Source: [Bacillus] enclensis
GTDB taxonomy: Bacteria > Bacillota > Bacilli > Bacillales > Bacillaceae_B
NCBI RefSeq assembly: GCF_001456935.1
Contig: NZ_KQ758482.1
Coordinates: 1,490,030 to 1,554,029, forward strand
Length of the DNA: 64,000 nt
Direction of reading: 5' to 3'
The translations under genes and the position numbers were made by a program. This document shows, one piece after another, positions 1 through 7,735 of this stretch; the stretch's first letter is position 1; every line of letters begins with the position of its first letter. Below the pieces are notes generated by a model. It was not told the origin of the DNA. It ran no database searches and saw only the letters and a list, made by a program, of their open reading frames with translations.

Positions 1-237
1 CTAAGACAGAAAACATTCATTACTACTCCCGATCAACGTCTGAAATATAAGAATCATTATATGTATTCACTATTTTAGGAGAAAATATTCAGGAGCGCAA
101 GCCCAATGTGAAGGAATTTAGTAATTTTGATGCCGTTCTTAAGTGATTATGTCAATTTTTAATAAAAAACAGATAACCATTTCTACAAAACTGTTAAAAT
201 AGGGGCCTTTTAGAATCGGTTCTAAATCCCGCTTTTG

Positions 238-524
238 ATTTCCGTGCAAGACTTCGCTTTCCATCAGAAAAGCGGAGGGGCTTTGCTCAGAGGCGGGTGG
301 CGTAAGGCGAATCGGCCACGAAGGCGTTCTTTGCCTTCTTGGTCGATTTGACTTGTGACATGTGCCTCTAAGCCCCGCAGCTAGACAAGTCTCACATAAG
401 CTACTCATCCCGCAGGAGTCTGCGTCTTGCACTCCAATCAACCGCTGGAAAGTACTAACATCTACTGTACATTCAAACAAAAACCGGAACTAATTTGTCT
501 ATAAAAAGGCATATTAGTTCGGGT
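238..524 (-). repeat. Dispersed palindromic repeat, copy A, with terminator-like hairpin
   Basis: This is the longest of four related copies (others near 5311, 22146 and 55398). In minus-strand orientation it begins with a hairpin (arms 481-497 and 509-524, core ACTAATTTG/CATATTAGT-like) followed by a T-rich stretch, then a short linker, then the core that starts GCGGTTGATTGGAGTGCAAG and ends CTTGCACGGAAAT. The middle of this copy (about 270-390) differs from copies B and C, so it is expanded or diverged. The hairpin lies just downstream of the hydroxybutyrate dehydrogenase gene and probably terminates that operon. Bases 1-237 hold nothing I can support as a gene; short open frames there lack a convincing start. 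Confidence 0.8.
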
Positions 525-558
525 CAACCTTATCTAAAGTACGCTCTTCTTCCATAAA

Positions 559-1335
559 TCACTGAACCGTATATCCTCCATCAAGCACTACTGCCTGCCC
601 CGTTACACCTTTTGCGGCGTCACTGCTCAGGAACATCGTGTAATCGGCAATCTCTTTTACGTCCAGAAGCCTTTTTTGCGGAACCAGCGGATAAATGACT
701 TCTTCCACTACTTTTTCAAGAGGTACGTTTCGCGTCTTGGCGAGATCTGCCAGCTGGTTCTGCACTAGCGGTGTATCGACATAGCCAGGGCAGACAGCAT
801 TCACAGTGACACCATGTGCTGCTGCTTCAAGTGCTGCGACCTTAGTCAAACCGATGACTCCATGTTTCGCAGAATTGTAGGCTGCCTTGCCGGCAAATCC
901 CACTAGTCCATTAATGGAAGCCATATTGATGATCCTGCCGAAACCCTGTTCTTTCATGATAGGCAAGGCATGTTTGATTGCCACAAATGGAGCCGTCAGC
1001 ATGACTTTCACCAAAAACTCGAACTTCTCTGTCGGAAAATCTTCGATAGGTGACACATGCTGAAGACCCGCGTTATTAATCAGCACATCAAGCCTTCCGT
1101 AATGATTCACTGTGGACGCAATGGCTTCTTTCAAGTCTTCCTCAGAAGTAACATCACAGCGGATGCCCATCGCATCATATCCTTCTTTTTTCAGAGAAAG
1201 TGCAGCTTCCTGCACTCCATCTACCTTCAGGTCTGTTAGTACAACTTTCGCACCGGCTGCAGCGAATTCCTTCCCGATTTCAAATCCGATTCCCTGCGCT
1301 GCTCCGGTTACAAATACGACTTTGTTTTCTACCAT
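559..1335 (-). CDS. 3-hydroxybutyrate dehydrogenase (SDR family)
   Basis: The 258-residue cytosolic enzyme is predicted to oxidise D-3-hydroxybutyrate to acetoacetate with NAD. Visible short-chain dehydrogenase signatures are the N-terminal glycine-rich TGAAQGIG near residue 11, NNAG near 87, and the catalytic Ser/Tyr/Lys set (Ser in INMASING, then YNSAK near 153). The length is typical. It lies 15 bp after a GntP-type permease and is apparently cotranscribed from the sigma-54-type promoter at 2787-2803, which supports a role in using imported hydroxybutyrate. It resembles B. subtilis YxjF. In B. subtilis, as I recall, scoAB sit between permease and dehydrogenase; here they are absent. Exact substrate is inferred from family and context. 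Confidence 0.88.
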   Translation of the reverse strand: MVENKVVFVTGAAQGIGFEIGKEFAAAGAKVVLTDLKVDGVQEAALSLKKEGYDAMGIRCDVTSEEDLKEAIASTVNHYGRLDVLINNAGLQHVSPIEDFPTEKFEFLVKVMLTAPFVAIKHALPIMKEQGFGRIINMASINGLVGFAGKAAYNSAKHGVIGLTKVAALEAAAHGVTVNAVCPGYVDTPLVQNQLADLAKTRNVPLEKVVEEVIYPLVPQKRLLDVKEIADYTMFLSSDAAKGVTGQAVVLDGGYTVQ

Positions 1336-1350
1336 GATGATACTCCTTTC

Positions 1351-2673
1351 TTAAATACCCAATCCTAAGCTGAATAAAATGATTGCAATCGCGAGACCGA
1401 GCAATGGCACAATGACCGTCACTGCCCCGACTGCTCCATACGCTTCCCCGTGCGACTCATTACAAATCGAGCGGATCGTGGTTACGACGTAGCCGTTATG
1501 CGGCAGGGAGTCCAGTGCACCAGAAGAAATCGCGACAACCCTGTGCAGCGCTTCCGGGTTCACACCCATATCCATATAGTGTGGTGCAATCAGCGGAAGT
1601 GCGATTGCCTGACCGCCGGATGCCGATCCTGTCATACCTGCGATCACACTGACTGCAATGGCACCGCCGATCAATGGCGAGCCCGGAATATTGGTCATGA
1701 CGTCAACAGCCGTTTCGAACGCCGGCACTGCTTTTGCCACGCCCCCGAATCCAACGACAGCTGCAGTATTCCCGATTGCGATCAAGGCTCCGATCGTCCC
1801 TTCAGATACTGCCGGCCAAAAGCCTTTGAAGTACTTTCTGTTCAATAGATACGTGGAGATAACCCCTCCAAGCAGGGCAATAATCAAAGCAGACTGTTTC
1901 ATCGAATCGTGGAAGATGAATGCAAGGATCAGTACAATCAGAAGCGGGATCAATCCCATCAACGGATTCGGCAGAGGACGCCCCTCATCGATGACTGGAT
2001 CTTCTTCGCGGGATTGGAATCTCTCCCCTTTATTGATCGCCTTCTTGATCATGCGCTTTAACCACCAATAACCGAAGACTGCCATGAAGACTGCCACGAT
2101 CAAGCTGACTTCCCAGCCGGCATATGGTGTCGTATTCAGATATTCAATCGGGATCCAGTTTTGGATTTCAGGTGAACCGGCCGAGGTCATCGTGAATGTA
2201 ACTGACCCGAGGGCAAGTGCCGCGGGAATGAACCTGCGCGGCAGGTCTGCCTGCTTGAACAGACTTAAAGCCATCGGATACACAGAGAATGCCACGACGA
2301 ATAAACTAACCCCTCCGTATGTCAAGATCGCACACGCCGCCACGATCGCCAACACGGCATATTTCATACCAAGTTTTTCGACAACGAACCTCGACACACT
2401 GTCTGCCGCTCCGCTGTCTTCCATCACTTTACCGAAGATGGCACCGAGCAAGAACATTAAATACCATGCGGCAACGAAGCTTGTAAATCCGGACATATAA
2501 TTCGTGACCAGATCCGCTTCCCCTTCTGCAGCCAGCTGCGGAAACAAAGGCATACCGCTTAAAACAGCTACGAATAATGCAGAGATAGGCCCAACAATCA
2601 GGATGTTCATACCCCGCATCGTTAAAAAGATTAATAAAATGAGTCCTCCTATGAGTCCAATCATACTCAACAT
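1351..2673 (-). CDS. GntP-family permease, probable 3-hydroxybutyrate transporter
   Basis: A 440-residue polytopic membrane protein with about 12 hydrophobic segments. The GntP family imports gluconate and related hydroxy or keto acids by proton symport. The fold is recognisable from the N-terminal hydrophobic start (MIGLIGGLILLIF), the GMTGSASGGQAIALP motif near residue 350 and the C-terminal SLPHNGYVVTTI segment. It is the first gene after the sigma-54-type promoter and a cre-like site, and is followed by the dehydrogenase. It corresponds in type to B. subtilis YxjC. Substrate assignment to hydroxybutyrate comes from the partner gene, not from transporter residues. Confidence 0.82.
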   Translation of the reverse strand: MLSMIGLIGGLILLIFLTMRGMNILIVGPISALFVAVLSGMPLFPQLAAEGEADLVTNYMSGFTSFVAAWYLMFLLGAIFGKVMEDSGAADSVSRFVVEKLGMKYAVLAIVAACAILTYGGVSLFVVAFSVYPMALSLFKQADLPRRFIPAALALGSVTFTMTSAGSPEIQNWIPIEYLNTTPYAGWEVSLIVAVFMAVFGYWWLKRMIKKAINKGERFQSREEDPVIDEGRPLPNPLMGLIPLLIVLILAFIFHDSMKQSALIIALLGGVISTYLLNRKYFKGFWPAVSEGTIGALIAIGNTAAVVGFGGVAKAVPAFETAVDVMTNIPGSPLIGGAIAVSVIAGMTGSASGGQAIALPLIAPHYMDMGVNPEALHRVVAISSGALDSLPHNGYVVTTIRSICNESHGEAYGAVGAVTVIVPLLGLAIAIILFSLGLGI

Positions 2674-2722
2674 TTTGTATTTCCCCCTTTTTCATATAAA
2701 AGTTTCTTTCGAGACACCTTTT

Positions 2723-2736
2723 TGCAATCGTTTACA
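2723..2736 (-). promoter_or_regulatory. Candidate CcpA cre site in the leader of the hydroxybutyrate operon
   Basis: The sequence TGCAATCGTTTACA matches the CcpA operator consensus TGWAANCGNTNWCA at all but one position. It lies about 40-50 bp downstream of the expected start from the sigma-54-type promoter and upstream of the permease start, so it could act as a roadblock for catabolite repression. Binding is inferred. Confidence 0.6.
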
Positions 2737-2786
2737 TTTTTTGATTGCTCGTGTACGCCCCTTTCAAAAACCGTACATCTATTAAC

Positions 2787-2803
2787 ATGCAATAATTGTG
2801 CCA
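2787..2803 (-). promoter_or_regulatory. Sigma-54 (SigL) -24/-12 promoter
   Basis: Read on the minus strand the sequence is TGGCACAATTATTGCAT, an exact match to the sigma-54 consensus TGGCAC-N5-TTGCW. It lies upstream of the permease-dehydrogenase pair and downstream (in the direction of transcription) of a gene for a sigma-54-dependent activator. This is one of the clearest regulatory signals in the window. Confidence 0.92.
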
Positions 2804-2843
2804 ACTTTCAGATTACTGAAAATCTACGTTCTCAGAATGAAAA

Positions 2844-2926
2844 GTCCGGTATTTCGGACTGTTTTTTAAAAATTCACAGGATGTACACAATCTTGCGTAG
2901 AAAATAGAAAGTCCGGAAATTCGGAC
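2844..2926. promoter_or_regulatory. Two inverted-repeat enhancer sites for the sigma-54 activator
   Basis: Two copies of a 16-bp inverted repeat, GTCCG-N6-CGGAC, lie at 2844-2859 and 2911-2926. Their centres are about 75 and 142 bp upstream of the expected transcription start, the usual range for upstream activating sequences bound by AAA+ activators. The adjacent regulator gene ends with a Fis-type helix-turn-helix, which would bind such dyads. The second copy is shared with the regulator's terminator stem. Confidence 0.75.
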
Positions 2927-2947
2927 CCCTTTCCGAATTTCCGGACT
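2910..2947 (-). terminator. Rho-independent terminator of the sigma-54 activator gene
   Basis: A perfect 16-bp stem (2910-2925 with 2932-2947) and a 6-base loop, followed on the minus strand by a T-rich run. It overlaps the TAG stop codon of the regulator and contains an activator half-site pair, so one DNA segment seems to serve as both terminator and enhancer. Confidence 0.8.
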
Positions 2948-4310
2948 AATCAAGCAGCTGATATTTGTTTAATTTCTCATATAACGTTGATTTACTTATC
3001 CCAAGTGCTGCGGCCAGTTTTCGTTTATCATGCTGAAACTTCTCCATACTTTGCTGAAGAACACTTTTTTCAGTATCATCGAGAATTTCCTTTAACGTTT
3101 TCGATTCTACATTAAAGACGGTCCCTGCTTTCATATATTCAGGGAGGGAAGTGAGGGAAATCTGGTGATCATTTGATAAATAGGTGGAAGCATTGATCAC
3201 GTTCTCCAATTCCCTTAAATTACCCGGCCAGCTGTAAGAAGTAAAGACATCCAGTACGTCTTTATGGAAGCCCTGAATCCTCTTGCCTGATGATTTCATC
3301 GACTTTTTCAAGAAGAATTCCGACAGCACAGCGATGTCGTCTTTTCTCTCCCTGAGGGGCGGGATGACAAATGGCACGACATTGATCCTGTAGTAGAGGT
3401 CGCTCCTGAATCTTTTTTCTTCCATCATTTTCTCAAGCGGCCTGTTGGTGGCTGCGATGATCCTTACATCTACCTGGCGGATACGGGATGACCCGACTGC
3501 CTCCACTTCCCCTTCCTGAAGGACCCTTAGAAGCTTTGCCTGCATGTTCAATGGCATGTCCCCGATTTCATCCAGGAACAGTGTCCCTTTGTGGGCAAGC
3601 TGGAATTTCCCTTTTTTCCCGCCTTTTTTGGCACCGGTGAAGGCGCCTTCTTCATACCCGAATAATTCCGACTCGAGGAGCTGTTCTGGAATTGCAGCAC
3701 AATTCACCTTGATGAAAGGCTGACCGCTCCTCTCACTCAACTGATGGATGCTGTGTGCGAATAATTCCTTTCCGGTCCCGCTTTCCCCCCTGATAAGGAT
3801 TGAAATATCACTTGGCGCAATCATTTGAACTTTATCCTTCAGTTCTTTTATCACTTCAGAATCTCCGATGATATCATTTAGGCTGTACTTAACGCCTGAG
3901 TTGATATCCTGTATGTAGCTTTGTATTTTAGACATCATATTTTTCACATGTGTGCTCATCTGCATCCATTCGCTCGTATCACGGAAAATGACGCTGCCGA
4001 ACGCGCCAATCACTTCCCCGTCCACAACAATCGGGATCCGGTTTGCGATCATGTAATTGCCTTTTATGTATTGAAGATCGGCCACTTCCTCTTTCCCGCT
4101 CTCCACGACTTTATGCATTCTTGTGTTTTCTATCACATTTGTTACGTGGGCGCCTATCGCTTTCTCCCTGTCCACCTCAAGAAATTTGCAATAATTCTCG
4201 TTGATGTAAATGATTTTTCCGTCTCTATCGACTACAACCAGCCATTCAAAGGCATTCTCCAGCATGATTTCAATCATCTCGGCAGAAACTTTCTTCAGCA
4301 GACTGCTCAT
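2946..4310 (-). CDS. Sigma-54-dependent transcriptional activator with PAS domain
   Basis: A 454-residue regulator using the ATG at 4310, preceded by AGGGG and placed directly before the PAS domain; the open frame extends to 4430 but with poorer starts. Residues about 10-120 form a PAS sensor (EWLVVVDRDGKIIYIN). The central AAA+ domain shows Walker A GESGTGKE, the sigma-54 contact loop GAFTGA and LFLDEIGDM. The C-terminus has a Fis-type helix-turn-helix (LAAALGISKSTLYEKL). It should activate the -24/-12 promoter just downstream, switching on hydroxybutyrate use. The ligand sensed by the PAS domain is unknown. Family and target promoter are clear from sequence; the inducer is inference. Confidence 0.92.
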   Translation of the reverse strand: MSSLLKKVSAEMIEIMLENAFEWLVVVDRDGKIIYINENYCKFLEVDREKAIGAHVTNVIENTRMHKVVESGKEEVADLQYIKGNYMIANRIPIVVDGEVIGAFGSVIFRDTSEWMQMSTHVKNMMSKIQSYIQDINSGVKYSLNDIIGDSEVIKELKDKVQMIAPSDISILIRGESGTGKELFAHSIHQLSERSGQPFIKVNCAAIPEQLLESELFGYEEGAFTGAKKGGKKGKFQLAHKGTLFLDEIGDMPLNMQAKLLRVLQEGEVEAVGSSRIRQVDVRIIAATNRPLEKMMEEKRFRSDLYYRINVVPFVIPPLRERKDDIAVLSEFFLKKSMKSSGKRIQGFHKDVLDVFTSYSWPGNLRELENVINASTYLSNDHQISLTSLPEYMKAGTVFNVESKTLKEILDDTEKSVLQQSMEKFQHDKRKLAAALGISKSTLYEKLNKYQLLD

Positions 4311-4500
4311 CCCATTCCCCTTCTCTCTTGCTGTTTGATTCATTAAATAAATTGTCTCTCTATTCAAAATAATCCTTCCTATTATAGTAGCATATCCATT
4401 CAACATAAAGGGGGTTTCCAAAAAATACAAAAGCTTAGGAATGGGTTTATGATGCGGGATTACGGGGAATCTTTGTTAATAAATACAAGGAGCTGATGGA

Positions 4501-5016
4501 ATGGAAATTGACCGTTTAAAAATCTATTATCTTGAAGATGATGGAAATATCCCCAACAACCCGGATCTGCCTGTTCTCATCTACCGTAATGCCGTGAAAG
4601 ATACAGCGGAGATGGAAGAAATCTTTCATCTTAATCAATGGATGAACAGCTGGATAAACGGCATCCATGATTACCATCATTATCACAGCAATACACATGA
4701 AGTCCTTGGAGTAGTTTCAGGTGATGCATCTGTAAAACTCGGCGGTGAGAAAGGAGTGGAACTGACGATATCCAAAGGGGATGTAATCATCCTCCCTGCA
4801 GGGACCGGACACAAGAAACTATCCTCAAGTACGGATTTCAAAGTAGCCGGTGCCTATCCTGACGGTGCGGATTTCAATATGTATGAAGGCTCATTAAAAG
4901 ACCGGCCGCAGGTACTCATCGATATTAAAAATGTTCCCCTCCCTGAATTCGACCCCGTATATGGGAACGGCGGTCCTGTCAATAAATACTGGCTTCAGAG
5001 CAGAACCAGGGCTTAA
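4501..5016 (+). CDS. yjlB: Cupin-domain protein, YjlB type
   Basis: A 171-residue protein with one cupin beta-barrel. The metal-binding motif is visible as HYHSNTHEVLGVVSG near residue 60, followed by the second half GDVIILPAGTGHK near 97. The N-terminal part (YLEDDGNIPNNPDLPVLIYR) and the overall length match the YjlB family. The ATG is preceded by AAGGAG at good spacing. The biochemical role of the family is not established; it may bind a metal and a small ligand. It stands alone, divergent from the sigma-54 activator. Confidence 0.82.
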   Translation: MEIDRLKIYYLEDDGNIPNNPDLPVLIYRNAVKDTAEMEEIFHLNQWMNSWINGIHDYHHYHSNTHEVLGVVSGDASVKLGGEKGVELTISKGDVIILPAGTGHKKLSSSTDFKVAGAYPDGADFNMYEGSLKDRPQVLIDIKNVPLPEFDPVYGNGGPVNKYWLQSRTRA

Positions 5017-5085
5017 TCCAAAGAAACCATCTTTTTCTATTCAAAATTAAGTTGTGTTTGTCTTCATTCCGTGTTATTCTATACA

Positions 5086-5206
5086 AGCGATGAGCTGAAT
5101 TGTGTAAGTCGGTGATCACGCCTAACGGCAGCAAACTATGTGGAGTTTGGATCATCCGCCTCAATTTTTTGCAAGTGGGCTTCCATAGGAAATGGGAGCC
5201 CTTTTA
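5086..5206 (+). ncRNA. Candidate small RNA of about 120 nt
   Basis: No gene follows on this strand, but a transcript is suggested. A promoter-like pair (TTGTCT at 5058 and TATACA at 5080, spacing 16) precedes it, and a strong terminator ends it: arms 5177-5186 and 5192-5201, then TTTTATTTTTA. Between them are a stem CGG-TGATC with GATCA-T-CCG (about 5110-5117 with 5150-5158, one bulge) and a small hairpin AAACT/AGTTT. I do not recognise an Rfam family. It could instead be the 3' tail of the cupin transcript. Confidence 0.4.
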
Positions 5207-5310
5207 TTTTTATATTACGGAGGCAAGGTATCCGGCTCCGACTTAAATCGTTACATAAATACTAGAAGATTCTGTTTTCAGATGCTTTTTGTTTATTTAT
5301 AGAAGATTAA

Positions 5311-5519
5311 AACCCGAACGAATTTGCTAACGTTTCGACAAATTCATTCGGGTTTTTGTTTAAATGTTCAGTTAGATAATTTTTCTATCCAGCGGTTGAT
5401 TGGAGTGCAAGGCGCAGACTCCTGCCGGAAGAGTAGCTTATGTGAGACCCCGCAGGAACGCAGTGACGAGGAGGCTCACTGGCTACCCGCGGAAAGCGGA
5501 GTCTTGCACGGAAATCATT
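5311..5519 (+). repeat. Dispersed palindromic repeat, copy B
   Basis: It consists of a terminator-like hairpin (arms AACCCGAACGAATTTG at 5311 and its complement ending near 5353, then TTTTTG), a linker, and the core from about 5390: GCGGTTGATTGGAGTGCAAG through CTTGCACGGAAATCATTAGC. Inside the core, GTGAG...CTCAC and GCAGACTCCTGC/GCGGAGTC-type arms nest, so single strands could fold into a long hairpin. An open frame across it is not a gene. Confidence 0.8.
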
Positions 5520-5585
5520 AGCGGTTGTTAGAGCTGAGATTTTCGTCTTTAGTCGGTATTATTAGGGTTTTATCCAAGCGGCTTT

Positions 5586-6773
5586 TTATTGTACAGGCAA
5601 TGATACAGGTGCTTCTTTTTTCAATGGACGATCATATAGACTCGCCAGTACCAGAGCAGCGAGGAAGAAACCGATCAGTGACATGAACAAAACCTGCATA
5701 CTGAACAAATCGACCAGGACGCCCCCAAGGAACGGTCCGATCATTCTCCCGCCGGTTGCCGTACTATTCACAATCCCCTGATAAAATCCTTCGCGGCCCT
5801 TAGGTGCAAGTGTATTTGCAATTGTAGGGACGGCTGGCCAAATCAGCATCTCACCGATGGTCAATATGATCATTGAAATCGCAAACCATTCAAACGTATC
5901 TGAAACAGACGCTACCCCGAATGAAACCATGAATATGATGATTCCGATCATGATCTGCAGCCTCAAATTATCTTCGAACCGTTTGATTGCTTTAGACAAA
6001 ATGGGCTGCGCGAGCACGATCAAGGCACCGTTGATCGTCCAAAGCAGGCTGTACTGTTTCAGGCTTATATTGATTTCCTGTGTATATGTGGCGATTGTCG
6101 ACTGCCACTGGACATAACCGACCCAGCATAACAAATAAGCTGCACAGATGATCAGAAGAGCAGTAAGCTTTGATTTGTTCCTGATCACCTTTTTCTCGTT
6201 CAGAACAGATGTCTGCCTCCCTGAACCGGCCGAGATGTCACGGTAGCCGAAAACGGCAATCAAGAAAAATAGGATATACATAAGTAAATTCGCAAGGAAT
6301 ATATAACTGAATGAAAAAGATGCGACAAGGCCGCCTAAAGCTGCACCGACTGCAACTCCGATGTTTTGGGCCACATACACGGAATTGAAGGCCTTCCTCC
6401 CGCCTTCAGGCCAAACCGAACCGGCCATGGCATACATGGAGGGAAACACAATCCCCGAACCAAAACCGACTGCAGTCAGAAACACAACATAATATGGCCA
6501 CCCCTGCCAAATATTCATTCCTGCAAGGGCTGCCAGCGTAATACTGATCCCAAGCAGTATGGAGCGATAGCCCCCCAATTTATCAAAAAGGCTTCCGCCT
6601 ATCAAATTTCCGATGACACTTGCTCCTGCATTGACCATCAGCACAAGACCTGCTACAGATAAAGATTTCCCAAGATGGTCATGCAGATAGATTGTATTGA
6701 GCGGCCATAAGAAGGAAGAACCTGTGACATTCACCATCATCCCAATGACAAGCAACCATAGTGATCTAGGCAT
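5586..6773 (-). CDS. yttB: MFS transporter, YttB-like
   Basis: A 395-residue major facilitator protein with about 12 hydrophobic segments. The conserved loop between segments 2 and 3 is visible as GGSLFDKLGGYRS near residue 60, and GFGSGIVFPSMYAM marks segment 4. Drug-efflux-type MFS proteins share this layout, but the substrate cannot be read from sequence. Its position next to ytzC-ytqA-ytqB matches B. subtilis yttB. The upstream region (6774-7040) has no gene but contains the 25-bp array at 6928. Confidence 0.75.
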   Translation of the reverse strand: MPRSLWLLVIGMMVNVTGSSFLWPLNTIYLHDHLGKSLSVAGLVLMVNAGASVIGNLIGGSLFDKLGGYRSILLGISITLAALAGMNIWQGWPYYVVFLTAVGFGSGIVFPSMYAMAGSVWPEGGRKAFNSVYVAQNIGVAVGAALGGLVASFSFSYIFLANLLMYILFFLIAVFGYRDISAGSGRQTSVLNEKKVIRNKSKLTALLIICAAYLLCWVGYVQWQSTIATYTQEINISLKQYSLLWTINGALIVLAQPILSKAIKRFEDNLRLQIMIGIIIFMVSFGVASVSDTFEWFAISMIILTIGEMLIWPAVPTIANTLAPKGREGFYQGIVNSTATGGRMIGPFLGGVLVDLFSMQVLFMSLIGFFLAALVLASLYDRPLKKEAPVSLPVQ

Positions 6774-6927
6774 TTTCTTCTTCCCTTTCTACCATTTATT
6801 TCGAGTCCCAAAAGAATTTTACTCCTTTTAATCTGACGGAGCAAGAAATATTTTTTATATTTTTTCCGGTGTTTTTTTCTGCGCTTCAATTGTTGTCATG
6901 ACGGTGTAAAGGAGGGGATGATACAAC

Positions 6928-7015
6928 TTGAGCCAGGCTCAGATGAGGTGGATTGAGCCAGGCTCGTACGACCGGAATTGACCCTGGCTCAATTCAGCCG
7001 ATCTGAGCCAGGCTC
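6928..7015. repeat. Four-unit array of a GAGCCAGGCTC palindrome at 25-bp spacing
   Basis: A 13-bp motif, TTGAGCCAGGCTC, starts at 6928, 6953, 6978 and 7003, exactly 25 bp apart, with small changes in units 3 and 4. The 11-base centre is a palindrome around one base. The 12 bases between units differ (for example AGATGAGGTGGA, GTACGACCGGAA). A second array of the same core lies at 30604-30670. Confidence 0.85.
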
Positions 7016-7044
7016 CCCAAGCTACGGACCGCTTCTTCTATAAA

Positions 7045-7077
7045 AAAACCAGGCGCCGCTTCAGCACCTGGTTTTTA
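7045..7077. terminator. Bidirectional terminator downstream of the ytzC small operon
   Basis: Arms AACCAGG-C-GC and GC-A-CCTGGTT are flanked by A-rich and T-rich runs, so it can act in both directions. On the minus strand it follows the 54-residue gene at 7080. Confidence 0.75.
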
Positions 7078-7079
7078 AA

Positions 7080-7244
7080 TCATTTCCCGTTATTCTGTTT
7101 GGATTTGACCGGCTGCCCCTGCTTTTCATAACGTTTTTTTGCCGTTTTCACAGGGTTCTGTTCTGCACCGAATTCAGTATCCAGGCTGCGGAAATCGCTT
7201 CTTGTCTTTTGCTCCGGATTATTTTGCTTAGAACGTTTTTTCAA
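7080..7244 (-). CDS. Small basic hydrophilic protein, unknown function
   Basis: A 54-codon frame with a TTG start whose codon overlaps the ytzC stop (TTGA) and a GGAGG nine bases upstream, so translation is probably coupled to ytzC. The product begins MKKRSKQNNPEQKTRSDF and ends in KSKQNNGK; it is lysine-, glutamine- and asparagine-rich, with no membrane segment or cysteine. Composition recalls small spore proteins (Ssp type), but I recognise no specific family. A terminator follows directly. The overlap, ribosome site and terminator make it a believable gene. Confidence 0.65.
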   Translation of the reverse strand: MKKRSKQNNPEQKTRSDFRSLDTEFGAEQNPVKTAKKRYEKQGQPVKSKQNNGK

Positions 7245-7534
7245 TGTAGTTTTCCTCCCACCACAGTCGGATCATGTTCTAATAAAATCATCTCATTTTG
7301 AAGGTTCTGCAGCTGAAGCCTCATCCTGTGCAGCTGTTCACGCTGCTGGGAATTCGCACTGTGTGCCAGGTCGGAAACATCATTGACCGCTTCTTCGATC
7401 TGCTGCATCGCTTTCGTGTATTCCTGATCGTGATAGTGCTCCTGCTCCAGGCCGGATTTATACTGTTCTTGAGCGTAACGAATGGCATCTTCACATTTCT
7501 GAATACAGTCTTCAATGGATTTTCTCGTTGCCAT
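7241..7534 (-). CDS. ytzC: YtzC family protein (DUF2524)
   Basis: A 97-residue soluble, helical protein. The ATG at 7534 is chosen because AGGAGGT precedes it and the family starts MATR; longer frames reach 7606 without a ribosome site. The segment QQREQLHRMRLQLQNLQNEM near the C-terminus is the recognisable family block and looks like a coiled coil. Function is unknown. It is divergent from ytqA and coupled to the small gene downstream. Confidence 0.85.
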   Translation of the reverse strand: MATRKSIEDCIQKCEDAIRYAQEQYKSGLEQEHYHDQEYTKAMQQIEEAVNDVSDLAHSANSQQREQLHRMRLQLQNLQNEMILLEHDPTVVGGKLH

Positions 7535-7735
7535 GTCGACTACCTCCTGCATTTTAATGTTTAAAGAAGAGTGCATGCTCTCCTTCTTCATTAGTTTTAA
7601 CCTCAAGACCGCATTCAGAAGTGGTAATCTTCACCTATTTCATGACATCGGATATCTTCGCGGGCACATTCATGTTAAAATCTTTTTGATAAGGGTCACA
7701 TACATAACAGAAGAAATTAGGAGGTGTTTGTCATC

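Noticed and set aside
1..137. Short frame ending at 143 that might be the tail of a gene entering from the left
   Set aside because: An in-frame stop occurs near base 50, leaving about 30 codons with no start signal or family similarity.
139..480. Open frame of 113 codons on the minus strand
   Set aside because: It runs through dispersed repeat copy A and has no ribosome site; a similar frame appears in copy B, so it is a by-product of the repeat.
5324..5521. Open frame of 65 codons across repeat copy B
   Set aside because: Entirely inside the repeat; its peptide resembles the frame in copy A only because the DNA is repeated.
6928..7015. Possible CRISPR array because of regular repeats and variable spacers
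   Set aside because: Repeats of 13 bp and spacers of 12 bp are far shorter than any CRISPR, and no cas genes are present.
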